From the NCBI GenBank assembly GCA_023458755.1, contig JAEWYE010000027.1, forward strand, positions 80,940 through 144,939: a DNA stretch of 64,000 nt, in the 5' to 3' direction. Below the pieces are notes generated by a model. It made no database searches. It was not told the DNA's origin and worked only from the letters and a program-made list of their open reading frames with translations. Both the position numbers and the translations under genes were made by a program. Numbering within the stretch: the first letter of the stretch is position 1; each line of letters opens with the position of its first letter. This document shows, piece after piece, positions 9,833 to 18,512 of the stretch. The DNA is from Bacillota bacterium. Its GTDB lineage: Bacteria; Bacillota; Clostridia; Oscillospirales; Acutalibacteraceae.

Positions 9833-9886
9833 TCTCCCTTGCTAAAGGGAGCAATCGCTGCGGCGACACCGCAGTGACAGAGAGAT
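9833..9886. repeat. 54-bp double-hairpin repeat, copy A
   Basis: Two nested stems: CTCCCTT-loop-AAGGGAG and CTGCGG-loop-CCGCAG, flanked by TCTC/GAGA ends that could close an outer stem. The same 54 bases occur at 23193-23246 with two changes. Located between rdgB and yhbY. No T-run follows. It reads as a mobile or REP-like intergenic element. Confidence 0.75.
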
Positions 9887-9940
9887 ACGTTCCTATTCCG
9901 TAATAAAATTTTCTATAATTAAAATTAAAGGAGCAACTAT

Positions 9941-10249
9941 ATGCTTACCAGTAAACAGCGATCACACCTTCGTGGTTTGGCAAATCCCATTGATACCATT
10001 TTAATGGTTGGCAAGGGCGGTATGAGCGAGGATATTACTAAGCAGGCAGACGGGGCGCTTACCGCACGTGAACTCATAAAGGGCAAGGTGCTGGAAACCG
10101 CGCCGCTTTCACCGAAAGAGGCCGCCGAACAGCTTGCGGGGCTTACCGGTTCCGAGGTCGTGCAGGTAATCGGCACAAAATTTGTGCTGTACCGTAAAAA
10201 CGAAAAGGAACCTAAAATTGTACTTCCCAAACCGGCCAAAAAGAGTTAA
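9941..10249 (+). CDS. yhbY: YhbY/CRM-domain RNA-binding protein
   Basis: Small basic protein of 102 residues, nearly all one CRM domain: LTSKQRSHLRGLAN at the start, the loop MVGKGGMSE (GxxG-type RNA-contact loop) and a C-terminal VVQVIGTKFVLYRK. The family binds pre-50S particles and 23S rRNA. The ATG follows a good AAAGGAG site. Position before nadD-yqeK-rsfS is the classic Firmicutes order and supports the call. Confidence 0.94.
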   Translation: MLTSKQRSHLRGLANPIDTILMVGKGGMSEDITKQADGALTARELIKGKVLETAPLSPKEAAEQLAGLTGSEVVQVIGTKFVLYRKNEKEPKIVLPKPAKKS

Positions 10250-10367
10250 GATAAAATTAGAAGTATTTTGCGGTCAATGACCGCAACTCTGAAAGCAAAG
10301 CCATTTCCGCAGAAATTCGGTTTTGCTGTTCATAGAACTTTGTATCTGCGAAGAAATGGAACTTATC

Positions 10368-10973
10368 ATGCAAAAAATCGCGATTTTCGGCGGGACGTTT
10401 AATCCGGTTCACAATGGGCATATGCATTTGGCTCAGCAGTTTTCCGCGCGTATCGGCTTTGACCGGGTGATTTTTATCCCCACACATGTTCCGCCCCACA
10501 AACAGGCGCCGGAGCTTGCCTCTGCTTCGCATCGCTTGAATATGTGCCGCCTTGCCGCGCGTGAATACGGCTATGAGGTGTCGGATATCGAAATCAACCG
10601 TGAGGGGCCGAGCTACACAGCGGATACGCTTGCACAAATGAAGGACATGTATCCGAATGATGAACTGTATATGATTACGGGCGCAGATATGTTTTTAACG
10701 ATACAAAACTGGCGCAATCCGCGGCAGATTTTCACGCTCGCCACCATTTGCGCCGCTCCGCGCAGCCGGCAGGGCTATGAGGAACTTTTGACACACGCAA
10801 AAGAGCTGGAATCGTTCGGAGCGCACAGTATCATTGAAAATATTGAGTATCTGCCCGTATCCTCCACGATGGTACGCACCGCCGTGAAAGCAGGCGAGAG
10901 TATTGCGGATTTGGTTCCGCATTCGGTGGCAGATTATATCGAGCAAAATAAGTTGTACAGGGAGGACTTGTGA
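10368..10973 (+). CDS. nadD: nicotinate-nucleotide adenylyltransferase NadD
   Basis: Joins nicotinate mononucleotide and ATP into deamido-NAD. Seen: the nucleotidyltransferase N-terminus IAIFGGTFNPVHNGHMHLA with the HxGH motif, and the C-terminal YLPVSSTMVRTAVKAG that carries the second conserved ATP-contact segment. About 201 residues, normal. ATG 10368 is chosen because it gives the family N-terminus; ATG 10356 (four residues longer) cannot be excluded. The stop shares one base with the yqeK start. Confidence 0.95.
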   Translation: MQKIAIFGGTFNPVHNGHMHLAQQFSARIGFDRVIFIPTHVPPHKQAPELASASHRLNMCRLAAREYGYEVSDIEINREGPSYTADTLAQMKDMYPNDELYMITGADMFLTIQNWRNPRQIFTLATICAAPRSRQGYEELLTHAKELESFGAHSIIENIEYLPVSSTMVRTAVKAGESIADLVPHSVADYIEQNKLYREDL

Positions 10974-11566
10974 TGAATCTTACCGATTATAAAGCCATTA
11001 TCAAACCGCTGTTAAGTGAAAAACGCTATCAGCATTCCGTCAATGTGGCAAAAGAAGCGGTTCGCCTTGCCAAGCGTTACGGCGCGGACCCTGAAAAGGC
11101 AGAGGCAGCCGGGATTCTGCATGACGTTATGAAGGATACGCCGCCGGATGAGCAGTTGAAAATGATGATGCGTTTTGATATAATACTCACAGATGTTGAG
11201 CATAATGCGCAGAAATTATGGCATGCCATGTGCGGTGCCGCTTACATTGAGCAGGAGCTGCATATTCATGACCGCGAAATTTTGGACGCGGTTCGTTACC
11301 ATACGACCGGACGCGCGAATATGGCACCGCTTGAAAAAGTAATTTTTATTGCCGATTTTATTTCTGCCGAACGTGATTACGACGGCGTGGAGCTTATGCG
11401 CAAAGCGGCGGATGTCAGTTTGGAACAGGCAATGCTGGAGGGCGTTGTGTTTACCATGCAGGACTTGGCACAGCGTTTTAAACCGATTCATCCCGATACA
11501 GTTTCCGCCTATAATTGGGTAGTTCTTGATTATGCGGATACAATAAAAGTAACAAACGAGCTTTAG
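10973..11566 (+). CDS. yqeK: HD-domain hydrolase YqeK (Ap4A hydrolase type)
   Basis: HD phosphohydrolase; YqeK-family members cleave diadenosine tetraphosphate symmetrically to ADP. Seen: RYQHSVNVAKEAV, the HD pair GILHDVMKD, a conserved WHAMCGAAYIEQEL, and AVRYHTTGR with a further metal ligand. About 197 residues. The GGAGGA site sits seven bases before ATG 10973, inside the end of nadD. Tight nadD-yqeK-rsfS coupling is typical for Firmicutes. Confidence 0.92.
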   Translation: MNLTDYKAIIKPLLSEKRYQHSVNVAKEAVRLAKRYGADPEKAEAAGILHDVMKDTPPDEQLKMMMRFDIILTDVEHNAQKLWHAMCGAAYIEQELHIHDREILDAVRYHTTGRANMAPLEKVIFIADFISAERDYDGVELMRKAADVSLEQAMLEGVVFTMQDLAQRFKPIHPDTVSAYNWVVLDYADTIKVTNEL

Positions 11567-11642
11567 TAAAACCGCGTTTCTCTTATCCGGCGGAAAGAAG
11601 ACGCATATAAATTTGAATCGCTGGAGAAATGGTGGAGGTTTC

Positions 11643-12002
11643 ATGACATCAATTGAACTGGCCAAAGAGGCTGCAAAAACTTTAGACAGCAAAAAAGCAC
11701 TGGATTTAAAAATAGTCGGTATTCGTGACATTTCGGTTTTAACGGATTATTTTGTTCTTGCCACCGGTACCAGCAACACCCATGTAAAGGCACTGGCGGA
11801 CGAAGTGGAATTTCAGTTAAAAAAGATTGGTGTAAACGCCGAGCATATTGAAGGGTACCGCTCCAATTCCTGGGTGCTTTTGGATTACGGCAACGTGATT
11901 ATTCATGTGTTTACCGATGAATCGCGCAAGTTTTACGATCTTGACCATTTGTGGCAGGATGGCGAAATGGTTGACACCGGCTTTTTAACCCCCGCAGAAT
12001 AA
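11643..12002 (+). CDS. rsfS: ribosome silencing factor RsfS
   Basis: 119 residues. Binds uL14 on the 50S subunit and blocks subunit joining during nutrient limitation. Seen: the family core LKIVGIRDISVLTDYFVLATGTS, EGYRSNSWVLLDYGNVIIHVF and the C-terminal YDLDHLW. Start at ATG 11643, seven bases after GTGGAGG. Last gene of the yhbY-nadD-yqeK run; leuS follows after a 100-base gap holding a palindrome. Confidence 0.95.
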   Translation: MTSIELAKEAAKTLDSKKALDLKIVGIRDISVLTDYFVLATGTSNTHVKALADEVEFQLKKIGVNAEHIEGYRSNSWVLLDYGNVIIHVFTDESRKFYDLDHLWQDGEMVDTGFLTPAE

Positions 12003-12029
12003 ATATTTTATGGCTCGTTCCATTCTGTA

Positions 12030-12051
12030 GGGGCTGCATACTATGCAGCTC
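12030..12051. repeat. short palindrome upstream of leuS
   Basis: GGGGCTGCATA-CTATGCAGCTC, a strong inverted repeat ~50 bases before the leuS start, closely resembling the element at 4580-4600 before smc in sequence, spacing and flank. No T-box features surround it. Confidence 0.5.
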
Positions 12052-12103
12052 GTATTTTGGTACAGCCTTGTAAATCCGTCAATAATTTTAGGAGGCAATT
12101 TCC

Positions 12104-14512
12104 GTGAAATACGAACATAAGCCAATTGAACAAAAATGGCAGAAAAAATGGGAGGAAGCGGGCGTTTTTCACGCGTCCAACAATTCGGACAAGCCAAAGT
12201 ACTACGCGCTGATTGAATTCCCTTACCCGTCCGGTCAGGGCTTGCATGTGGGTCATCCGCGTTCTTACACCGCAATTGATATTGTTGCGCGCAAACGCCG
12301 CCTGCAGGGCTACAATGTGCTTTATCCAATCGGCTGGGATGCTTTCGGTCTGCCGACTGAGAATTTCGCGATTAAAAATCACGTACATCCGGCCATCGTA
12401 ACCGATAAAAACATCGCCCGTTTTAAACAGCAGCTTCAGTCCCTCGGTATCTCCTTTGACTGGTCACGCGAAATCAACACGACCGACCCGGAGTATTACA
12501 AGTGGACGCAGTGGATTTTTCTGCAATTGTTCAAGCACGGTCTTGCCTATAAAAACGAAGCGGCAGTCAACTGGTGCACCTCCTGTAAGTGTGTGCTTGC
12601 CAACGAAGAAGTGGTAAACGGCGTTTGTGAGCGCTGTGGCAGTGAAGTTGTGCGCAAGGTGAAATCCCAGTGGATGCTGAAAATTACCGAGTATGCACAG
12701 CGTCTGATTGATGACCTCGACCTAGTGAATTATCCCGACCGTGTCAAGGCACAGCAAAAGAACTGGATTGGCCGTTCCACCGGTGCGGAGGTAGACTTCA
12801 CCACAACTACCGGCGAAAAGCTGACGGTTTATACCACACGTCCCGATACTCTTTACGGCGCAACTTATATGGTTGTTTCTCCGGAGCATCCGTTTATTGA
12901 AAAATGGGCGGACAAGCTCAATAACATAGATGAAATCCGCACGTATCAGGCGGAAGCAGCAAAGAAATCCGACTTTGAGCGCACCGAGGTTGCCAAGGAC
13001 AAAACCGGTGTCCGTCTTGATGGCGTTGCGGCAATCAATCCGTTAACAGGAAAAGAAATCCCGATTTTCATTTCCGACTATGTGCTTGTTTCTTACGGCA
13101 CCGGCGCCATCATGGCGGTTCCGGCTCATGATACCCGCGACTGGGAATTCGCGAAGAAATTCAATCTGCCGATTATCGAGGTTGTGCAGGGCGGCGACGT
13201 GCAGAACGAAGCCTTTACCGACTGTGCAACCGGCATCATGGTGAATTCCGGTATTCTGGACGGTCTTACCGTTGAGCAGGCTAAGAAAAAGATTACCGAA
13301 TATTTGGCCGAAAAAGGAATCGGCCACGCGAAAGTGAACTTCAAGCTTCGCGACTGGGTATTCTCCCGTCAGCGTTATTGGGGCGAACCGATTCCGATTG
13401 TGCACTGCGACAAATGCGGCTATGTTCCCCTGCCGGAAAGTGACCTTCCGCTCCGCCTGCCGAAGGTGGATTCCTATGAACCGACCGAAAACGGCGAGTC
13501 TCCGCTTGCAAAAATGACGGACTGGGTCAATACCACCTGTCCGCACTGCGGTGGCAAAGCAATCCGTGAAACCGATACTATGCCGCAGTGGGCGGGTTCT
13601 TCCTGGTATTTCCTGCGCTATATGGACCCGCACAACAAAGAGGCGTTCGCGGGCAAAGACGCGCTCAAATACTGGGGCGAGGTCGATTGGTACAACGGCG
13701 GCATGGAGCACACCACGCTCCACCTGCTGTACAGCCGTTTCTGGCATAAATTCCTGTATGATATCGGCGAGGTTCCCACTCCGGAACCATACGCAAAACG
13801 CACCAGCCACGGTATGATTCTGGGCGAAAACGGCGAAAAGATGAGCAAGTCCCGCGGCAACGTGGTCAACCCGGATGAAATCGTCAGCGAGTACGGCGCC
13901 GATACCATGCGCCTTTACGAGATGTTTATCGGCGATTTTGAAAAGGCCGCCCCGTGGAACACCGCGGGCATTAAAGGCTGCCGCCGTTTTGCGGAACGCT
14001 ACTGGAATCTGCAAAATATATTGACAGAGGACGAGGGCGTAAATCCGAAGCTTGAATCCGCATTCCACAAGGCAATCAAAAAGGTGGGCGAGGATATTGA
14101 AAACCTCAAGTTCAATACCGCAATCGCGACCCTTATGGCACTGATGAACGATATCAGCGATGCCGGAACAATTACCCGTGAGGAGCTCCGCGTTTACACG
14201 ATTCTGCTCAATCCGTTTGCGCCGCATGTTACCGAAGAAGTGTGGAACGACCAAAAGCTGGGCACCGGTTTGGTAGCCGAGCAGGCGTGGCCGAAGTTTG
14301 ACGAAGGCAAGTGCAAGGATGATACTGTTGAAATTGCGGTTCAGGTTAACGGCAAACTGCGCGCGCGTTTGAACGTTGCGGCGGATATTGATTCCCAATC
14401 TGCCATTGCCGCCGCAAAGGCAGACGCAAAGGTTGCGGCAGAGATTGCCGGAAAAACGATTGTGAAAGAGATTTATGTTCCCGGCAAGCTGGTCAATATC
14501 GTAGCGAAATAA
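12104..14512 (+). CDS. leuS: leucyl-tRNA synthetase
   Basis: Class I aminoacyl-tRNA synthetase of 802 residues charging tRNA-Leu. Seen: HIGH-type motif YPSGQGLHVGHPRSY near residue 40, zinc-binding segment with CTSCKCVL and CERCG near 160-180, the CP1 editing domain (about 220-430, TTRPDTLYGATYMVVSPEH), the KMSKSRGNVV loop near 580, and a C-terminal anticodon-binding and LeuRS tail domain. ATG after a good AGGAGG. The 100-base upstream gap is too short for a T-box, so leuS here is not T-box controlled from an adjacent leader. Confidence 0.98.
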   Translation: MKYEHKPIEQKWQKKWEEAGVFHASNNSDKPKYYALIEFPYPSGQGLHVGHPRSYTAIDIVARKRRLQGYNVLYPIGWDAFGLPTENFAIKNHVHPAIVTDKNIARFKQQLQSLGISFDWSREINTTDPEYYKWTQWIFLQLFKHGLAYKNEAAVNWCTSCKCVLANEEVVNGVCERCGSEVVRKVKSQWMLKITEYAQRLIDDLDLVNYPDRVKAQQKNWIGRSTGAEVDFTTTTGEKLTVYTTRPDTLYGATYMVVSPEHPFIEKWADKLNNIDEIRTYQAEAAKKSDFERTEVAKDKTGVRLDGVAAINPLTGKEIPIFISDYVLVSYGTGAIMAVPAHDTRDWEFAKKFNLPIIEVVQGGDVQNEAFTDCATGIMVNSGILDGLTVEQAKKKITEYLAEKGIGHAKVNFKLRDWVFSRQRYWGEPIPIVHCDKCGYVPLPESDLPLRLPKVDSYEPTENGESPLAKMTDWVNTTCPHCGGKAIRETDTMPQWAGSSWYFLRYMDPHNKEAFAGKDALKYWGEVDWYNGGMEHTTLHLLYSRFWHKFLYDIGEVPTPEPYAKRTSHGMILGENGEKMSKSRGNVVNPDEIVSEYGADTMRLYEMFIGDFEKAAPWNTAGIKGCRRFAERYWNLQNILTEDEGVNPKLESAFHKAIKKVGEDIENLKFNTAIATLMALMNDISDAGTITREELRVYTILLNPFAPHVTEEVWNDQKLGTGLVAEQAWPKFDEGKCKDDTVEIAVQVNGKLRARLNVAADIDSQSAIAAAKADAKVAAEIAGKTIVKEIYVPGKLVNIVAK

Positions 14513-14533
14513 AATAATATAGTTTTATTATTT

Positions 14534-14570
14534 AGGACGGAAAACCTGCGAATGGTTTTTCGTCCTTTTT
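14534..14570 (+). terminator. intrinsic terminator after leuS
   Basis: Stem AGGACGGAAAACC paired with GGTTTTTCGTCCT, followed by TTTTT, 20 bases past the leuS stop. It separates the housekeeping block from the AT-rich cassette. Confidence 0.85.
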
Positions 14571-14626
14571 GTATAGGCCAAAAGTTCATTATTGAAATAA
14601 AGTATAAAATTCAGTCAGGAATATAT

Positions 14627-14655
14627 TGACAAAATTAACATTTTAACATAATATA
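14627..14655 (+). promoter_or_regulatory. sigma-A-type promoter of the secreted-protein cassette
   Basis: TTGACA at 14627-14632, a 17-base spacer and TAATAT at 14650-14655. The gap 14513-14821 holds the leuS terminator, this promoter and a leader of about 160 bases with no recognised riboswitch. Confidence 0.7.
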
Positions 14656-14821
14656 AACTTACAAATTATTACAGTAACTTACATATACATGAGTGAAGGT
14701 GAGTCCAATGCAGATTTGTTCTTTTGAAATTTGCTTGCAGTTATGAGATCCCATGTGCTGCCATCATATAGTACGGGGACTATTCAACAGAAAATAAAAA
14801 ATTAATGGAGGATAATGTAAA

Positions 14822-15316
14822 ATGAAAAAATTGTTTGTGACTGTGTTTTTGGTTTTATGTGTAACAGCGGGATCACTTTTATCCGCATACGCTTGGGATG
14901 GTAATTCAAATAATGTTTTAACTTCCAGTAGGAACCTTAAGCAATCCTATTACGAAAGTGACGATATTAGCGGATTGGGCGTGTTTATACGCAATTATGA
15001 CGTTGGTTCAACTTGGCCTTGGGATGATGTAAATGCGTATACAATGCTGAATCCTTCGCATATCAATGGTACCAATTCAATATGGGGAGGTACTGTATAC
15101 ACTAGAATGTATGTTCATTCTGGTCAATCTGGTACACAACCGGTAGAAAATAGTGTATTTGGAGATACTACAGCGAATACCAGTGCAGATGTAAGTCTCG
15201 CAAGCTATGATTATGCATATCGAATGGAACATGAAGTTTATTATCAAGTAATAGGTAATAAATCGGACGAAAATATGCATGATGCGCAACGCAACTATTA
15301 CGATAATACATTATAA
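14822..15316 (+). CDS. secreted protein of unknown function, ABC-cassette linked
   Basis: 164 residues. Seen: a classic signal peptide (MKKLF, hydrophobic VFLVLCVTAGSLL, cleavage after SAYA), leaving a mature ~140-residue chain that has no cysteine and is rich in Asn, Ser, Tyr, Asp and Trp, with no membrane segment. I do not recognise the family. It is the first gene after a strong promoter, separated by a hairpin from two permeases and an ATPase. This layout (secreted product, then permeases plus ATPase) resembles lactococcin-972-type and other antimicrobial-peptide loci, but the sequence itself is not a match I can assert. Base composition is AT-richer than the leuS block, suggesting transfer. 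Confidence 0.8.
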   Translation: MKKLFVTVFLVLCVTAGSLLSAYAWDGNSNNVLTSSRNLKQSYYESDDISGLGVFIRNYDVGSTWPWDDVNAYTMLNPSHINGTNSIWGGTVYTRMYVHSGQSGTQPVENSVFGDTTANTSADVSLASYDYAYRMEHEVYYQVIGNKSDENMHDAQRNYYDNTL

Positions 15317-15324
15317 TAGACTTG

Positions 15325-15383
15325 AAAATCCAGTCCTGCTTTTACAAATGAAATTTGTTTATGTAAGTGGGGCTGGATTTTTA
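15325..15383 (+). terminator. hairpin between secreted gene and transporter genes
   Basis: AAAATCCAG...CTGGATTTTT forms a long imperfect stem with an inner ACAAAT-GAA-ATTTGT hairpin, ending in a T-run just before the permease start. Probably a leaky terminator or processing hairpin that lets the secreted gene be made in excess over the transporter. Confidence 0.6.
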
Positions 15384-15400
15384 TCAAAGGGATGACAAAA

Positions 15401-16501
15401 ATGAAAATTATAATAATTGTTCTATCAAGAATTCAGCAATACTTTCAATTGAATAAAGTTATATTTTTATTTTTTTTTCTTGGGAGTGTAATCAGTTGTA
15501 TAACATTCACTTATTTTTATGGGAATACGCTTACTTATAAAACGCAGCAGACCAAAGATGTTTATATGTATAGGCACTATATAATTTATCCCAAAAACAA
15601 TAATTTTTTAGAATACAATCAGCTTTCAAGGCTTTTAAAGTATGATATTGCTGATATTTCTTATGAGAGTCCGCTTCAAAAGGGTCAGGCTGAAATCAAT
15701 CATACATATATTGATCCAACTATTAATAATTTTGTAATTAAGTCATCATTTTGCAATGCGATTTACGGACAGTCTTACAGTGGAAAAAATCAATTTACGA
15801 AAATGCAAATGGATGAAGGTCAAAATGTAATCATTGTTCCTGATGGATTAACGGAGTTATCGGACAATCTTGGAACTATGAAACTGAATGGGAAAACATT
15901 CAATATCATTGGAATACATTCATCTCCAAATGAATTTGTCATACCAACTCAAACGTATAAAAAAATGGCACTTCCTGTTCAGAATGTCAGTATTCTATTA
16001 AATCATAAATTATCGTCCGAGCAAAATCAAAAAATACTTCAAGATATGCAAAGTATTTTTAAGGATGCGACAATCCAAAATCCGGATACGCTCTATAACG
16101 ATGCAAAAAATCAAATGCCTAAGGAACTGGTATTACTTTATATATTATATTTTATCTCTTTGCTCTCGTTTATGTTCTTAATGCAATATATGATAGAAAA
16201 AACCTTTCATGAAAATATTATATATTTAATTGCTGGAGCATCCAAGGGGACAATATTACAGATTCTTTTTATTGAAAATATTGTTTTGACAACAATTTCA
16301 GCAGCAATTGGTATACCAATTCACATTGCGCTTTATTCCGGTATATTTGAAAAAATAAATATGTTTTCAAATATAGTATATTATCCTCGTGATTATTTCA
16401 TTATTTATCTGTCTATGGTTTTCGTATCAGCATTGACGATGCTTCCTTTTATTCGTAATTGTTATAAACATAGTTTTATTGCATTGAAAAATGTTTACTG
16501 A
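15401..16501 (+). CDS. FtsX/MacB-like ABC permease, first subunit
   Basis: About 366 residues. Seen: one N-terminal membrane helix (LNKVIFLFFFLGSVISCITF), a ~200-residue extracytoplasmic region, then three C-terminal helices (LVLLYILYFISLLSFMFLM and two more) in the FtsX-type layout 1+3; the cytoplasmic loop after helix 2 has LIAGASKGTI, like the coupling helix of that family. ATG 15401 is chosen since AAAGGG abuts an earlier ATG at 15392. Acts presumably with the next two genes as one transporter or mechanotransmission complex. Low GC. Confidence 0.75.
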   Translation: MKIIIIVLSRIQQYFQLNKVIFLFFFLGSVISCITFTYFYGNTLTYKTQQTKDVYMYRHYIIYPKNNNFLEYNQLSRLLKYDIADISYESPLQKGQAEINHTYIDPTINNFVIKSSFCNAIYGQSYSGKNQFTKMQMDEGQNVIIVPDGLTELSDNLGTMKLNGKTFNIIGIHSSPNEFVIPTQTYKKMALPVQNVSILLNHKLSSEQNQKILQDMQSIFKDATIQNPDTLYNDAKNQMPKELVLLYILYFISLLSFMFLMQYMIEKTFHENIIYLIAGASKGTILQILFIENIVLTTISAAIGIPIHIALYSGIFEKINMFSNIVYYPRDYFIIYLSMVFVSALTMLPFIRNCYKHSFIALKNVY

Positions 16502-16515
16502 AGGAGGGAAATTTG

Positions 16516-17730
16516 TTGAAAAAAATAAGAATTATATTGGAATTCTTTAGCGAATCTTTTGTTCCAACTCTTGTACTTTTTGTCATATTCAGCCTATCTC
16601 TTATGATTGTAAATATTACAACTGCACAATATAAATATGAAATATATTCAAAGACAGTTTTTCAAAATTCCGGGCTCAATAACGCAATTTATTTTATGCC
16701 ATTTAGCAGTAAGTCAGATTCGCGTATAAGTAGTTGGAAAGATTTCAATAAGTTTGATGCTATTAAAAAACAGGAAGCTGTAAAGGAAGTGCTTACAGTA
16801 AAAGTTGCACCTTGCGAATTAAACGGACAAAAGCTTAATCTTGTTTTATATAATAACGAATTGATTCAGGCTTTTGGCAGTAGTTCGGGTTTGAAGAATT
16901 GGTCAAGCAGTGCTGCCACAAAAGAGAATCGTGCAGCGTTGGCGACACAAATCCCTCAAAATCAATTATTTAACAGCATTCAAAAACTTACCGTTTATAA
17001 TCAGTCGGAAAATAAATCGGAGTTTATTTCAGTCTTTATATCCGGTGTTATGGGTCATCCTGTCTATACTGTAGGATTAGGGCTTAACAGCTCATATGTT
17101 TTGGCTGAGGATTTTTTATCGCCGACCGATTCCGTTATTTTGAAAGAAACACCCGACCTTTTGGATTTTTTAAATCAAACTGGAACATTAAGGATTTATC
17201 CGAATTGTTTCGTAATGTTAAAAGACGACATATCCGAACAGGCAAAACAGTCTTGTATGGATTGGTTAAAAACCAAAGGGAATGTTTTATCTTATCAGGA
17301 AATTTTGTCCAATACATCACAAACAATTGATGACAGAGTAAAGAAGAAGTTTCCGATTCCGTTATTTTTTTTAATGGTTGCGACGGTATCATTAATTAGT
17401 GTGTCGGTTTTATTTGTCTACAAAAAAATGAAAACTTACAGTATTTATTATTTATGTGGATTAAGCAGAAAAAGAAGTAAAATATACATGGGAATATCAT
17501 TAAGTCTAATCAGTTTTGCAGCCTGCCTGTTCAATATTTTTGTTATGTCAAACTATTATTCGTTACATATAGATGCATTTTTTAACAATAAAAATCTCAT
17601 TTTTGATTCTGGTTCAATTCTGTGGATTGTGGGCTATTCATTACTTGTTTTTTTCATATCCATGCTTATTCCGCAAAGCCTTATTAAAAGTTTATCTCCA
17701 ATAGAAATTAACAGGAGGCTTGATGAATGA
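16516..17730 (+). CDS. FtsX/MacB-like ABC permease, second subunit
   Basis: About 404 residues with the same 1+3 helix plan: an N-terminal helix (FVPTLVLFVIFSLSLMIV), a ~270-residue extracytoplasmic domain, then helices from ~295 onward. The motif YYLCGLSRKRSKIYM between the second and third helices is the usual FtsX coupling segment, and IEINRRLDE closes the chain. TTG 16516 is preferred over TTG 16513 by spacing from AAGGAGGG at 16501-16508. The stop overlaps the ATPase start (ATGA), so the genes are coupled. Confidence 0.75.
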   Translation: MKKIRIILEFFSESFVPTLVLFVIFSLSLMIVNITTAQYKYEIYSKTVFQNSGLNNAIYFMPFSSKSDSRISSWKDFNKFDAIKKQEAVKEVLTVKVAPCELNGQKLNLVLYNNELIQAFGSSSGLKNWSSSAATKENRAALATQIPQNQLFNSIQKLTVYNQSENKSEFISVFISGVMGHPVYTVGLGLNSSYVLAEDFLSPTDSVILKETPDLLDFLNQTGTLRIYPNCFVMLKDDISEQAKQSCMDWLKTKGNVLSYQEILSNTSQTIDDRVKKKFPIPLFFLMVATVSLISVSVLFVYKKMKTYSIYYLCGLSRKRSKIYMGISLSLISFAACLFNIFVMSNYYSLHIDAFFNNKNLIFDSGSILWIVGYSLLVFFISMLIPQSLIKSLSPIEINRRLDE

Positions 17731-18437
17731 TAACCGTTAAAAATTTAAATAAGTATTATTATTCCGGCGGTAATAAGTTTCATGCTCTAAAAGACATGAG
17801 CTTTACCATTGATGACGGGGATTTTGTGGCAATTGAAGGCCGTTCAGGGGCTGGCAAAACGACTTTGCTGCAAATATTAGGCTGTCTAGACACATTTGAT
17901 TCCGGCACCTATTATTTTAAAGATATAGATATTAAAAATATAAAAGATGACAAATCAGCAAAATTACGGAATAAATATATTGGATTTGTCCTTCAGGATT
18001 TTTCGTTAATTAACAGTAAGTCTGTTTTGTTTAATGCCATGCTTCCCCTGCTTTTCAATAAAACACCTATTTCTCAGATAAAGGAAAAAGCACTCAATAG
18101 TTTGGCTTTGGTAGGAGTACAGGATCAGGCCAATAAGAAGGTTAACCAATTGTCAGGCGGACAAAAGCAGAGGGTGGCAATTGCAAGAGCAATTGTAACG
18201 GACCCTGCTGTTATTTTAGCCGATGAACCAACCGGTGCATTGGACTCGGTTACATCCGGTTTCATCATGGAGTTGTTAAAAGAACTTAATCAATCTGGAA
18301 TAACGATTGTTGTTGTTACACATGATAATATGGTATCTGATTATTGCAATAAAAAGCTGCTGATTCAAGATGGTACGATTATTCAGAGTGATATCAATGC
18401 TGAAACTTCTTCAATTCCATTAAAATCAGGCAGATAA
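17727..18437 (+). CDS. ABC transporter ATP-binding protein (MacB/LolD type)
   Basis: 236 residues, one ABC domain: Walker A GRSGAGKTTLLQ near residue 40, Q-loop GFVLQDFSLI, signature LSGGQKQRVAIARAI and Walker B VILADEPTGALD, then the switch His in VVVTHD. The LolD/MacB subgroup pattern fits partnership with the two FtsX-like permeases before it. Such complexes usually move lipoproteins, peptides or antibiotics, or give peptide immunity; the substrate here is inferred to be the secreted protein or an outside peptide. Confidence 0.88.
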   Translation: MITVKNLNKYYYSGGNKFHALKDMSFTIDDGDFVAIEGRSGAGKTTLLQILGCLDTFDSGTYYFKDIDIKNIKDDKSAKLRNKYIGFVLQDFSLINSKSVLFNAMLPLLFNKTPISQIKEKALNSLALVGVQDQANKKVNQLSGGQKQRVAIARAIVTDPAVILADEPTGALDSVTSGFIMELLKELNQSGITIVVVTHDNMVSDYCNKKLLIQDGTIIQSDINAETSSIPLKSGR

Positions 18438-18460
18438 ATTTAATATACTTCATTTTTCCC

Positions 18461-18489
18461 TTGACTTTTTACCAATTTGCTACTATACT
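18461..18489 (+). promoter_or_regulatory. sigma-A promoter of the T-box operon
   Basis: TTGACT at 18461-18466, 17-base spacer, TATACT at 18484-18489. Transcription would begin near 18496, just ahead of T-box stem I. Confidence 0.8.
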
Positions 18490-18512
18490 TTTTCTTAGAT
18501 GTTAAAAATGCG

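Noticed and set aside
12003..12103. T-box or attenuator before leuS
   Set aside because: Only 100 bases, one palindrome without T-run, no specifier or antiterminator box.
13043..14398. 451-codon open frame on the minus strand opposite leuS
   Set aside because: Overlaps leuS in full; leuS has all synthetase motifs, and the antisense product reads as low-complexity without motif.
14690..14728. 12-codon frame in the leader of the secreted-protein gene
   Set aside because: No clear link to any terminator and only a weak ribosome site; not enough support.
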